Of a DNA stretch of 64,000 nt, positions 1 through 10,623 are shown piece after piece (the first letter of the stretch is position 1; every line of letters begins with the position of its first letter). Made by a program: the position numbers and the translations under genes. Origin of the DNA: Glandiceps talaboti (lineage: Eukaryota > Hemichordata > Enteropneusta > Spengelidae); contig NC_135569.1 in NCBI RefSeq assembly GCF_964340395.1, positions 14,409,519 to 14,473,518 on the forward strand, written 5' to 3'. A model generated the notes under the pieces. It worked only from the letters and a program-made list of their open reading frames with translations. It ran no database searches and was not told the origin of the DNA.

Positions 1-3000
1 GATGGCGGACAATAAAATCTGTGCCAGGAAAAGCTGACATTGTAGACAGGCTGTGTCTGTAGCAAGTCCTCGCTGGATTGCACCTCGATTCACATACTAC
101 AAGGAACAGAAAAATATGTTGAAATTATTCAAATTATTCTAAAATTAAAATTAATTAATTTATTTTAATTAATTTAAATTATTTTTTGAAAAATACTCTC
201 TTTTTGGTAAAGTTAAAGATATATATTTTGGTTAAAACTATAATACTATACTTTTTGAGAGAATGTGGGTATTATGAAAAGTTGAAGGAATGGGTTATTA
301 TAACTGATTTTGTAGTTGTTGGCGTTAATTGACATATCCACCGTGGTCTGTACTTGATGTTGACTCGCTCCAGATGGCGATTGTATAAATGAATTGCAAA
401 TAAAGGAAAATCGTGAAAAAATAAAATATGACATAGTCATATTATTTTTCCAATATTTATATGGCCTAAAAATGTCTGGTTCCGGTTACCCGACCCCACC
501 TAGCTTTTCACTGCCGACCCTAAACATTTTTTTGTTTACATATTCGAGAAAAAATAATAAAATCGCGAAAATTGTCTCGCCTGACATAATGGATGCTGGA
601 ACTGGCATCAACTCAAAAAGACAATATGAAACTGTTCGTCCAATCTGTAATGGCTGTACATCATCTGAGAGGAAACCAATAACACAGAGACCATATTTGA
701 AAACAACGGAAAATATAATTACCTGAACTAAACTAGACACATGAAAAAAAATACTATAAAGTAAATTTAAGAAATCTACCTACCTATTTCAAAATTGAGT
801 GTAACCGGAACCATACAATTTTTTTATTAGGCCTTAAATAATATTAACTGCACTGGACTTTTGGAGTCTTTGCTGTGGTAAAATGGTAGCGAAAATGTGA
901 ATGTTGATACCACAGTGCATATGTATTGGAAGATCTGACTCGGGTATTTATTGCAGGTGACTAATCTGATTAAAATCTGAACAGGGAAAAGGCTCTATTT
1001 ACTCTTGGAGGAAGGCTGAGAGGGGTATAAACTAAAGAAAACGTCAAGGACAATCATAGTAGACGTGAAATATGGTTACATAAAACAAATGGATGCCTCC
1101 TCCTCGATAAGATTTAATGTAATTTAATCTTAGTCTGTAAGTTACGCCGTGACGGGCGCCCTCACACATCGATCAACCCATCACATAACAGACAAGTACA
1201 GACCACGATGGATGTGTCAGTTATTGTGAGAGGAGGTCGGTGTTGGCAGAACGGCACGACGTGTCTTACAGTTTACTTACATCTTCGTTGTCGTGGAATC
1301 TAGCTAGAATGATGAACGGCAGGGTTGCTATAGTGGTGTAAATCACACCGTACGTTGAACAGAGCACAAGGGTAGCTATGACGCTATCACTGAAGATGGC
1401 TTGGAGACCTGTACCAACAGCAAAGATTAGTTCGCCTCCAACGTAGAGAGTGCGCAGACTCAACTTTAAAATAAGTCTATCCAGTATAACTGAAAAAGAA
1501 GGAAAGCATAAACGAGTAATTCCATTAGCTGACCTGGCAATCCGTACTGTCGGAATATTACGGTCTAAATTATGAATAATATATTGCATTCTGTGTACAA
1601 AATACATTAGGTAAATGGAACTGGTTGCTAAGGGAGCTAGCATTCTATTTTCTCACGTTTTGCTTCATAATAAGCATTCGGGACATATATGTACAATTTG
1701 TATTTGACAACCTAACGAATCGATTGGGATTGACACTTTTTAATTACAACGAATGGTTACTGTTGAAATGCCGACGTTTAATCAGCTATGTGCGAAATGG
1801 TTCTAGGGCAATGCCACCCCCCCCCCCCCGCTGTGATCCCAACCCCTCGGACACAGGCTGTCCCGGGACAGCTGATGAGATATGTAACATGCATGTACAA
1901 TATGCTAACGAAGCCAAATATGGATCCCAGGCTTTCAATTCAATGTTAGTACTTACGTGAATATAATGCTGCAGAAAAGGCAAAGATACACATTCCCCAA
2001 CATCCCATTTTGACACCGTCGTCGTAACGTTGGTGTTCTGGTGAATCTTCTGGCTTTGAAGGATCGCCTGTATGAGTTATAAACGTAATCAGCATATAAC
2101 TTATAGGACAAAGCTCGAGTTCGGGTCATCTTTCCCTTCTATACTCATCATTGATTTTAGAAGCTATTATGCTAGTTGCAGAATAAATGTCCTAAGCTAC
2201 AGAACGTTTGTAGGAGAAACGATTGATTGAGCTTCAGTTTATGTGACGTGACGTCAAAGAATGCTCTGTTTGATCATAGACCCTACACTCTCTATGATTT
2301 CCTGATGCAGTCATCTTATTGTGAGGGATCTACTTACACATATACATAAACATCAGGCGAGATTTCAGCATAGGTAGTAAAAATATAGAGAGCAAGTTGT
2401 CATTGTGACCAATGGTACACAAAGAATAAACAGTGTTTTGTATACAGAAATGTGAATGGTGACATATATATTTGATATCCACTGTCCTTTCTGGATAACA
2501 AGATGGACACGAAATCTTACCTTTATAAACAACTTGTGCCATGTAATCAGTAAAGAATAACAATACACTAAGGTAGGCAAGTTCTCCAAGAAAATGGTTG
2601 ACGCAAAGAAAAACTAACTCTCTTGGCATTTTTACAATTGACTTCAACAATGTTAGAGTTGAAGTTTCAGAAAAGGGTTCTGGGGATGAGTCTGTAGCTT
2701 GACCAGGTGCTGTAATTAGGGATGCATCTGCGCATGTCTCAAATGTTCTGTCTTCAGTGGCGTTTCTATTCCTATCGTACATTCCGCCATTGTGTTGGTA
2801 TGAAGAGATGTCGTCTTCTTCATAGTAGTTAATGCTGCCATAGTTTTTCTTCTCGCCGCCATATTTGATTCCTGTGACGTCATCATCGTCTGCTTCATTC
2901 GACAAAAGTGCCTGCCTATCTTCCTGTATGTTATCCAACGTTCTCACTTTCTTCAGAGGGGTCTCTTTCACGCTAAATAGAGTCAAGGTAAACGCCACAA

Positions 3001-3756
3001 GACACACTGCCAAGTTGAAAACATAGATGACGCGGACTTGTGAACCTAGGGCCGGTCCAAGAGGTGTTTTCATCCAATCTATTCCTCCTATGACGTAACC
3101 AATACCCCCTCCAAGACCTTAAAATGGAATAGTCAAACAGGTATTCATACTGAGAACTAATATTGATCTTATAATTTTTTACAAAAAATATCTTAATCTA
3201 TACAAAACGACAGCATATGTCTGTGTGAAAAAATCTGGAGATACAAAATCTGTATTCTTAATTTTTCATCATAGAATTTCAGTGCACAAAACTAGAAAAG
3301 TCGACACCAAGCTGATGCAGCATTGAATGAGGATAAATGTCTAACTCTGAGCATACCGATAAAAAACGCCAGACAACATGGTCAACCTTCATGACATATC
3401 ATTGACTTTTTTCTGTCAGTCAAATGTATCAATTCAGCCATACCTGTTAGAAGAGCCCGTATGTTCATACCACGTTCTATGTCGTTAGCACTACACACGT
3501 CAACGATATACGCCCTGTGAGGGCAGTCTACTGAGTCAGCACAGAAATCCATCACCACCACACCAATGATAGTGAATACAATGCTCCATACAGTGTACGT
3601 GTCTGTGGATAAATATAGATTTAGTATGGACACTAAACGAATGTGTTTGTTAGATTATTTTGCCGAAACGCGCATGCATAATGGCTGAGTCACAAGATGA
3701 TTGATTGACAGACTGATTGACTGACTGACTGGCTGCTTGCTTGCTTGCTTGCCTGC

Positions 3757-3812
<56 letters not shown>

Positions 3813-4999
3813 GTGAGTGAGTGAGTGAGTGATTGACTGATTTGTTGGTGAGTACACCCGGGGTTGACCCACAGGCATTTGTTTCCCGAGTTATGGCTCA
3901 GAATATTTCTATCAGAATACAATAAAATGACGATAATATCGTTAATATTGACGTATTAAACCAACACTATATGAAAGGGGTGAAATTACACTTGTTTCTG
4001 TGATAGCGCAGTTTCACTCAATGCGAAGGAAGACACTTCCTTCGCATTGAGTGATCGCGATCACAGAAACAAGTGTAATTTTACCCCTTTCATATAGTGT
4101 TGGTTTAATACGTCAATATTAACGATATTATCGTCATTTTATTGTATTCTGATAGAAATATTCTGAGCCATAACTCGGGAACAAATGCCCGTGGGTTGAC
4201 CCCATACTAGTAGGTCTATAAGGTTAACATTTCTCCGTTTATTGGCTGACCTTTGACCTCAGGTTGGCGATAAAGCTGCCAATAAAGTACACGTGAAGTA
4301 GTATGACATACCTGAATGTTCGACCAATTTACCGAAGTATGCACCGTTGAGGACCAAAGTGAGACCTATGAGTATTCCAATACACAGTGCGAGTATAAAT
4401 GGTCGTCGTCTTCCCCAACTGCTTGTGCAACGATCACTGAACGTTCCAATCAATGGCTGAAACACAAAACCCAATATTGGACCCAAAAACCAGTTTAAAC
4501 TATAAAGTTGATTGGGTAGGCCAATTTTAAGTAGAATTGGTGTCGACAGAGCTGTCTCTGTTGCGAAACAGTATTGCGTTCCGAAGACCATTGCACTGAG
4601 TAAAATAAGACGGATGGTTGATCGCCTCGGTGGTTCGGGAACGTCCAAGTAGTCCTGTGCTACTACGGTGTCGTCTGCAAGAGCTTCTACGGTAGGTAAT
4701 TGTGGAATTTGACTAATCGACGTCCTGTGAGAATTCTGACGTCGCCTGCTGTGTCGACGGTAAGCACGCTGTACTTCGAAACTCGCCTCGTCGTTTTCAT
4801 GGTGACTTATGGATAGGCTTCTGGGTCTAAAGTACGGGCTTTTCATCGACATAGTAATAGAGCTGGAGTAGCTACCATACGACGTACTGTACCTGTGTGG
4901 TGATGACATTGAACTTCGTCGTCTCTGCGGAATTGATTGTGAACCAGACTGGCCATAGTGACTGGATGACGGCACTGGGGATTCATTCGGTGACGCCAT
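1..4999 (-). CDS. SLC45-family proton-coupled sugar transporter (3' end off window)
   Basis: Six coding exons on the minus strand: 4312-4999, 3444-3602, 2521-3117, 1957-2067, 1281-1489 and 1-96 (runs off the edge). All junctions are GT-AG and phases agree (1,1,1,1,0), giving 620 codons so far. The start ATG at 4999 has A at -3 and G at +4. The long hydrophilic N-terminus (about 130 residues) leads into the first membrane segments and the signature [15 protein letters not shown], the (R)GRRRP loop of the SLC45/plant sucrose-transporter branch of the major facilitator superfamily. [20 protein letters not shown] follows in exon 2, [14 protein letters not shown] in exon 3, then a long acidic cytosolic loop, then [17 protein letters not shown] in exon 4. 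The edge exon reads [19 protein letters not shown], matching the eleventh membrane segment of the family. Family members are plasma- or organelle-membrane sugar/H+ symporters; which SLC45A paralogue this is cannot be decided here. Introns hold a MITE, a TTGA microsatellite and a foldback element. Confidence 0.95.
475..850. repeat. Dispersed repeat family F, copy 1 (SLC45 intron)
   Basis: This stretch in the last visible SLC45 intron recurs at 31430-31705 and 33190-33455; its first part recurs inverted at 27925-28060. All three main copies keep a short peptide frame with the motif CxICNGC followed by basic residues, then a block around aaccggaaccatacaatt. It could be a relic of a coding element with a small zinc-finger-like motif. 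No terminal repeats were found. Confidence 0.55.
1134..1270. mobile_element. Short MITE, ends CTGTAAG...CTTACAG
   Basis: The ends form imperfect inverted repeats of about 19 bp (ctgtaagttacgccgtgac against ctgtaagacacgtcgtgcc). A second copy is at 62456-62547 in the opposite orientation and shares about 45 bp at one end. The right end lies 10 bp from the splice donor of SLC45 exon 1281-1489. No convincing target duplication was seen. Confidence 0.6.
3705..3836. repeat. TTGA/GAGT microsatellite
   Basis: Degenerate to perfect TGAT/TTGA tetranucleotide array in an SLC45 intron. It produces spurious Asn-Gln-Ser-rich open frames on the minus strand. Confidence 0.9.
3860..4204. mobile_element. Foldback element with about 150-bp arms
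   Basis: Near-perfect inverted repeat: the left arm starts at ggggttgacccac and the right arm ends at gtgggttgacccc. The centre is at about 4030, where gaaggaag is followed by acac and ttccttc. It lies in the first SLC45 intron, directly beside the TTGA microsatellite. It has no coding capacity and no clear target duplication. Confidence 0.8.
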
Positions 5000-6885
5000 T
5001 CTGAGTTTCAGTGAGTTTCTCGTTGATGGATTGGTATACACGTTTCAATTGGAAGTAATCGGTGAATGGAAAGCCCTGGTACATGCACAGTGAATAAGAA
5101 CAGAGAGATAACCATCAAATGTCAGTTAATTTGTAACTACCCAAGTGCAGGTTGTGTATAGACATCATGGACATCGACCAGTCACGCAAATACCTCATGG
5201 ACTTACCAGAAGTGACGCAACACTGCTGTCCAAGTCCATCACACGCCGATCTACGTACTTGTATACACTAGCGATTATGAATCTATGCATTTGGGTCACC
5301 GTGAACTAGACTGCAAAACTGGGACACATGTGAAAAGTCAGTTTGGACTATTTAATTAAAGGATGTATTTAAAAGTTATACAGTATTTGCACGGTTTTGG
5401 CACAGGTTGGCTTTTGACTGATATATATGAGTATAGACTCTCTCCGAGCTTCGCCTAACACATCAACAAAATGTTAGCTCTATGTGATCGATGAGGGCGC
5501 ACAGTACAGGGCTAGGGATACTAGTATATGAGTACATTTATGCAGTAGATACATACAAAACAATCCAAGTTTTAGCTATTTATGCGAAGCTTCGAGGACT
5601 GTGAGAGAGTCTAATATGAGTAAGGCAGAGAACAAAGTGAACTTTAGAATTCGAAAATTGAGTTGACGGGCTTCATTTATTTACATTTGTCACGTGACAA
5701 AAAATGTACTTGTAGAAATGATAACTCTTGTTTGCGGGAATGGATACAACGTTCAAAACTGTTTAGGAATGCCACTACATTTGAAAGTACAGCTGATAGG
5801 GCAAAGACGACAATAATAACAAAGTTTGAGACATCATAACGAAATGTACATGTGCTACGGAGCAAGCGTACGACCTTCAAATCAGAAACTTCGGAATATT
5901 AAATTAAAGGGCGCATGCGCATGCATACGAACTTATGGCTTCGTTAAAATGTGGTGTTGAAAAAAAAAGTTGATATATATTGGCTTGGATCCTACAATCT
6001 TGCTAATACCGGAGAGTCATTAATTCCCAGGTGGGGGGGGGGTACTCTCCCGGCCTTATTTACGTATACGTATATTTGTGTCGCCTTTTGGGGTGCGTTT
6101 CTAGCCCTTTGGTCTAACATGGGGTCTGTTTTTTCGAGCGAAGAGTCTAAAACTGGGCTCACTCTGCATTATTTTCGATTTTGCTTGGTCTAAAATGTGG
6201 TAAATTATCCTTTACCAAATCTTAGCTGCTATTAAATGCCCAAAAATGTTGCCTCCTAAGGAAACTGTATTTGGAGATCTAAACTTTCATCTTTTAAAAC
6301 CTGTAATGATCTAAGTGGGATATAGATTTTTGGTCAAAGTCGGGTTTCCAGTACTGGCTACACACCCATACCAGAGCTGGCCACTGGTACTCCCCAGGGC
6401 ATCAATTAAGTCTCGTCTGACCGTAACAGACTCTCTCCAACGTCTATGGTTCTGACAAGGACGATACCATCGACATTCCGTGATATTAGTAAGTTACTGC
6501 ATACACTTTGAAGATAAAATTGTGTCCTTGTTCAGTACTAAATATTCCAAAAAAGGATATTATGAACGAAACAGTTTTGAAATACAAGTGACAGAAGTTG
6601 GGTTTATAAGATATTTAACCTTAGTGAAAATACTTACTTCAAATAATAACTAAACTAAACCGATAAATTATTTCAATCATGTCGACTGAAATAGTTTTCT
6701 AGCATAACATACACGTGTACGTCTAACAAAACTACGAGAACTTCTTATGATGAGTGGGGAATGAAAAGTGCGCCCTCAGTAGGCACTTCTTGTTTTTAAC
6801 GATAGTAGATGTGATACATTATTATAAATATATTTGCATAAATGTAGGATTAGAGTCTTCATACTGACAGTCTTAGCTACCCTCC
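5000..6885. other. SLC45 upstream region; no gene recognised
   Basis: No exon could be supported here. It should hold the SLC45 5' UTR and promoter. Around 6020-6400 is a block beginning with a G-run and tactctcccgg and ending near actggtactcccc, which looks like an interspersed repeat, but no second copy in the window tests this. Confidence 0.4.
5910..5921. promoter_or_regulatory. NRF1-type palindromic site upstream of SLC45
   Basis: The string ggcgcatgcgcatg contains GCGCATGCGC, the NRF1 consensus core. It is about 910 bp upstream of the SLC45 start codon in an otherwise AT-rich region. It could mark the SLC45 promoter or a 5' non-coding exon; the distance is inferred, not demonstrated. 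Confidence 0.4.
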
Positions 6886-6889
6886 CTTT

Positions 6890-9161
6890 CATCCCGGAAA
6901 CACAATCAAAATCTGTCTAAATTGTCATCGATCACTGAAACCATCGATGGAGATAACTCCAACTACATCAGCCAGAAACCTCGGTATTCAACTTGATAGC
7001 TGGGTTAATATGGACAATCAAGTAAATGCTCTTTGCAAAGGAGCTTATTTTCACATCAGGAATATAATAGGTGCAATTCGGAAATATCTAACTGAAGACA
7101 CAATCAAACACCTGGTGCATGCGTTAGTAATATCCAGAGTAGACTATGGAAACAGTCTCCTCTAGAGCATCAACCCACGAAATGTAAACAAACTCCAACT
7201 TATCAAGAACTCCTTGGCACGTCTTATTACCAGAACAAAGAAATATGGCCACATCACCGACGTATTACGTTGGCTTCCAATAACAGATCTAGAACGAATC
7301 AAAATCAAGATCCCACTCCTGACATATCGCGCCCTCAACGGTACTGCAACGAATTCTATATATCTATGTGATCTCCTCACTGTGTAGAAACCAGTCCGCT
7401 GCCTTCGTTCTAGTTATCAACAACGTGTAGTGTTGCGTTCTGGGGATGCTAGATGTTATGTTTCGGTGTCCGATTCTCCACTCTATCTTTCTAGGGTACC
7501 AGGAACTAACGAGCTTGTGCCTAAGTTAGGAATTAGCCACAGAGGTATAGTCACTTACAAGTACGCTCTTAAACTCATCAGGCAGAGAGAGACGCCACAT
7601 ACCAACATATATGCATTGTAAATCAAAATCTAATCTGTCTTTATTTTTCCATATTCCTAACATAACAGTTCTAGTTGTCACCTTGAAATTATAATTATGT
7701 CACTCTTCTAGATATACTTTGCTATAATTAAATGATCTCTCACCTAGATTCACTGTTCTAGAAGGTCTGTAAACTTTCTTCCACAGCATTTAAGATTGAG
7801 ATTTAAGATCATGACATATGTAAATTTCCCACGTCACGTGTAAGACAAGTGTTGATCACGGTATTGGAAAATCAGGTATTAATCTGATTTCGATAATCAA
7901 CGAGTTATCTTGTTTACAAGTACTAATATTTGTTGTTTAATCAAAACACTTGACAACTGGTAGCTACTAGAGATAAAATGCAATTAACACATGATTAGTA
8001 GATAAATCAACATATTATTAGATCACGCTGTTGTTTCCTCCTGTAAGCAGTATAAAGGTAAATGATACATTAATTTTGGCAGAATGTCAAAAATCAAAAT
8101 ATGACATTTCTGGATTGTAACACTACCCCCTCTTTCAACTGAAAGTAGTGTCCTACTAGTTTGAAGTACAAACAGGAGGAAACTAAGCGTTTAACAAATA
8201 AAACTCACTGTGAAACACGTCTAGAAAAAAAAAACATAACACACCAGATATTATTGGAAATAATGTCATACTTAAAGTGAAATAATGATCATTGTATAAC
8301 TGGAATTTCAGAAATAAAACACACGTCAATTAGTGAAATATTTGGGTTCTTAAAATAATAAGATTTGTGTCAATATATAAGTGCTTTGTATGAAAACACG
8401 AATATATGTCCTTTATACTCCAATATAATCCAATATCGTGCACACAAACTAATAATCTAAGTAGCGAGTTGAGACAACCGCTAGTCACAGAAAAATATAC
8501 ATAACATGTAATCATAAAAGAACGAATTTAAATTCTGATACATATCACCACATAAAAATGAATGGCATTGAGTAACATTTAAAATTCTGAAATGACGTAA
8601 AATTTGTACTAGTATATCTAGAAGTTAAAAACTTTCAAAAAGTTTACATGTTGTAAACAATTATATGAAAATTCAACCATCATTGTTCACGTAAAGATAC
8701 AATAAGTAAATTTATCGGATCAAATATTAAGTCTTAGTTTGAAATTTAAAACTTGAACGTTACAGTAAACAAACGTAAGTAAATCCAAAGTGGTTACGCT
8801 GCGATCATGTCAGAGTCAGTCAGTTCAAAGCCACGTATCTGAAGAGAAGCTAGCTAGAGTGACAGTTACAATGAACCATACTGGGTTGCTACTGAAAACT
8901 GCTAGCCCCTGTTAGTAAGTAAGTAGTACAAAGGTAAAGCATGCGTTAGTTTTGGTAGAATATGATGCCAAAATTCCAAATATGACATTTCTGGATCGTA
9001 ACAGTAGTACGAAGAGTTGTATCAAAGTCCTTGGGAAATCGCACTTTCTACTACGCTTCCCCGAAGCATTGGGACTATCTCTGCAGACAATGCACATCAA
9101 TTGACACTTTCAGACGCAAGTTGAAAACTCAGCTTTTTACCCAGATTTACAGTGTGTAATC
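6890..9161 (+). pseudogene. CR1-like LINE reverse-transcriptase C-terminal fragment, split by an insertion
   Basis: The plus frame from about 6890 reads as the thumb and C-terminal region of a CR1/Jockey-type reverse transcriptase: SARNLGIQLDSWVNM, then SRVDYGNSLL, then RLITRTKKYGHITDVLRWLP and LTYRALNG. Two in-frame TAG codons (7165 and 7385) show it is dead. The frame leaves the family at 7430 and resumes at 9008 with GNRTFYYASPKHWD and FRRKLKTQLFTQIYSV, ending at TAA 9159-9161. Removing 7431-9003 plus one GTAG copy restores the same frame, so one LINE fragment was split by an insertion. It is 5'-truncated, as is usual for LINEs. Confidence 0.85.
7431..9003. mobile_element. LTR-like insertion TGTT...AACA with GTAG target duplication
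   Basis: The 1573-bp block starts TGTTGCG and ends GTAACA. It is flanked by GTAG at 7427-7430 and 9004-9007 and interrupts a LINE reading frame cleanly. TG...CA ends with a 4-bp duplication fit an LTR retroelement. About 100 bp before the right end (8905-9003) is repeated at about 8025-8125, including atgacatttctgga and the gtaaca end, as expected for the 3' parts of two LTRs. The start of the second LTR is not recognisable and there is no gag/pol, so the element is internally deleted or non-autonomous. Confidence 0.65.
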
Positions 9162-9239
9162 TAAACTGAAGTACTCTTACGGACATTTGTAGAGTTTTGT
9201 TTTACATGTTGATTTATTTTTTTCCTTCTGTGAAAAGTC

Positions 9240-9610
9240 AGTGAGCACTGTCGTGGAAATATGGCGCCATACAATTGTTCTTTTCGTATTATATCAGTAT
9301 ATAATATATACTGTGGTAGTTTTACGTCACGACAACACGCGTCTACGTCACGACAACGTGCGTCTACGTCACTGGTTCTTCAGTTTGAAATATTAGTCGA
9401 AACGTTCAAAATTACCATTACTTTCCCCGATTTTTCTTTGATATTACTGACGCTGATATAATTATGGTATTCTATGATATTTTTCTTTTCACGCAGCCGG
9501 AAAATACTCGTCTATCGACTGGTAGTGACAAAGACGTCTCAGGTCACTCGTATTTTCCTTGGCTGAACGAAGGAAACTATTGGAGTTGAGTGAGAAGATC
9601 TAGAATAGTA
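9240..9610. repeat. Dispersed repeat family R, copy 1
   Basis: Shares order and wording with 59490-59845 and 61640-61980: a stretch with cgacaacac and tctac, then attaccattactttcc, then gctgatataattat, and a terminal part with gccggaaaatactcg facing gtattttccttggctgaa. No coding capacity. This copy is the most diverged of the three. Confidence 0.55.
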
Positions 9611-9820
9611 TCAACTGGGTATAAATCATTAATTCGAAGAGTGACGTCATGAATCATACGATAGCGGCAATACTATTTGATAACAGTTTTCGTTCACGAA
9701 CCACGGTAAATAAAAATGTACAATTATAAGCAACATATTCAACCCCATCCCCATGCCGGATATAACAACTCATGTTTCAGGTTTGACTCACATACGAATG
9801 TACATAAGAAATTAAAGAAC

Positions 9821-9824
<4 letters not shown>

Positions 9825-9863
<39 letters not shown>

Positions 9864-9871
9864 TGTGTGTA
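9825..9871. repeat. GT dinucleotide microsatellite
   Basis: Nearly pure (GT)n with one interruption, between the LINE fragment and the nested transposon. Confidence 0.9.
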
Positions 9872-10246
9872 CATGTATGACCATCACTATGTACAACATT
9901 AGGACACATTAAACTAGTACACATTGACAACACAGAATGACAATTTATGGGTGTGGTTTTTAACAATTGTAGCAGTTTTAAAGTTTTACCATGGGAGTAT
10001 TTTGTTTTACTATGGAAGATTTTTTTTTTAGTTTTACCATTGTTTTTTTTTTTTGAAAAGGGCGTAAATTAAACTTTGCAAAAATGTTTTTCAACGTGTA
10101 AACTTTGTCATGATTGGTTTTCATGGTGACTCTGCACGCAAAGAAGTCAACAAAACTCATACAATTGAGCTTACTCGCACAAATGTTACAAAAGTACGGA
10201 AGCGTATTAGTGCCAAGTTGTAAGGAAAAAAATAAAATTTAAAATC

Positions 10247-10612
10247 ACGAGATTTCAATTCTCGTAATTACGACTTTTTTCTCGTAATTACGAGTTTTCA
10301 ATTCTCGTAATTACGAGTTTTCGATTCTCGTAATTACGACTTTTCGATTCTCGTAATTACGACTTTTTTCTCGTAATTACGACTTTTTTCTCGTAATTAC
10401 GACTTTTTTCTCGTAATTACGAGTTTTCAATTCTCGTAATTACGACTTTTCGATTCTCGTAATTACGACTTTTTTCGTAATTACGACTTTTTTCTCGTAA
10501 TTACGACTTTTTTCTCGTAATTACGACTTTTCAATTCTCGTAATTACGACTTTTCGAATCTCGTAATTCCGAGAATCGTAAAGACATTTCGATTCTCGTA
10601 ATTACGTCGCAA
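10247..10612. repeat. Left subterminal array of TCGTAATTACGA units
   Basis: About 18 copies of the 12-bp palindrome TCGTAATTACGA, spaced by ctttttt, ttttcgatt or ttttcaatt spacers to a period of 17-20 bp. They are mirrored at 18450-19072. Such arrays in other DNA transposons often bind the transposase or host factors; that role is inferred here. Confidence 0.85.
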
Positions 10613-10623
10613 TTCTCCGGTAA

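Noticed and set aside
3650-3922. Asn-Gln-Ser-rich open frames, also at 24840-25133 and 59085-59548
   Set aside because: Translations of TTGA/AATC microsatellites with no splice or start context.
10247-10612. Regular short repeats resembling a CRISPR array
   Set aside because: Spacers are only a few near-identical bases, units are palindromic, the genome is eukaryotic, and the array is mirrored at the other transposon end.
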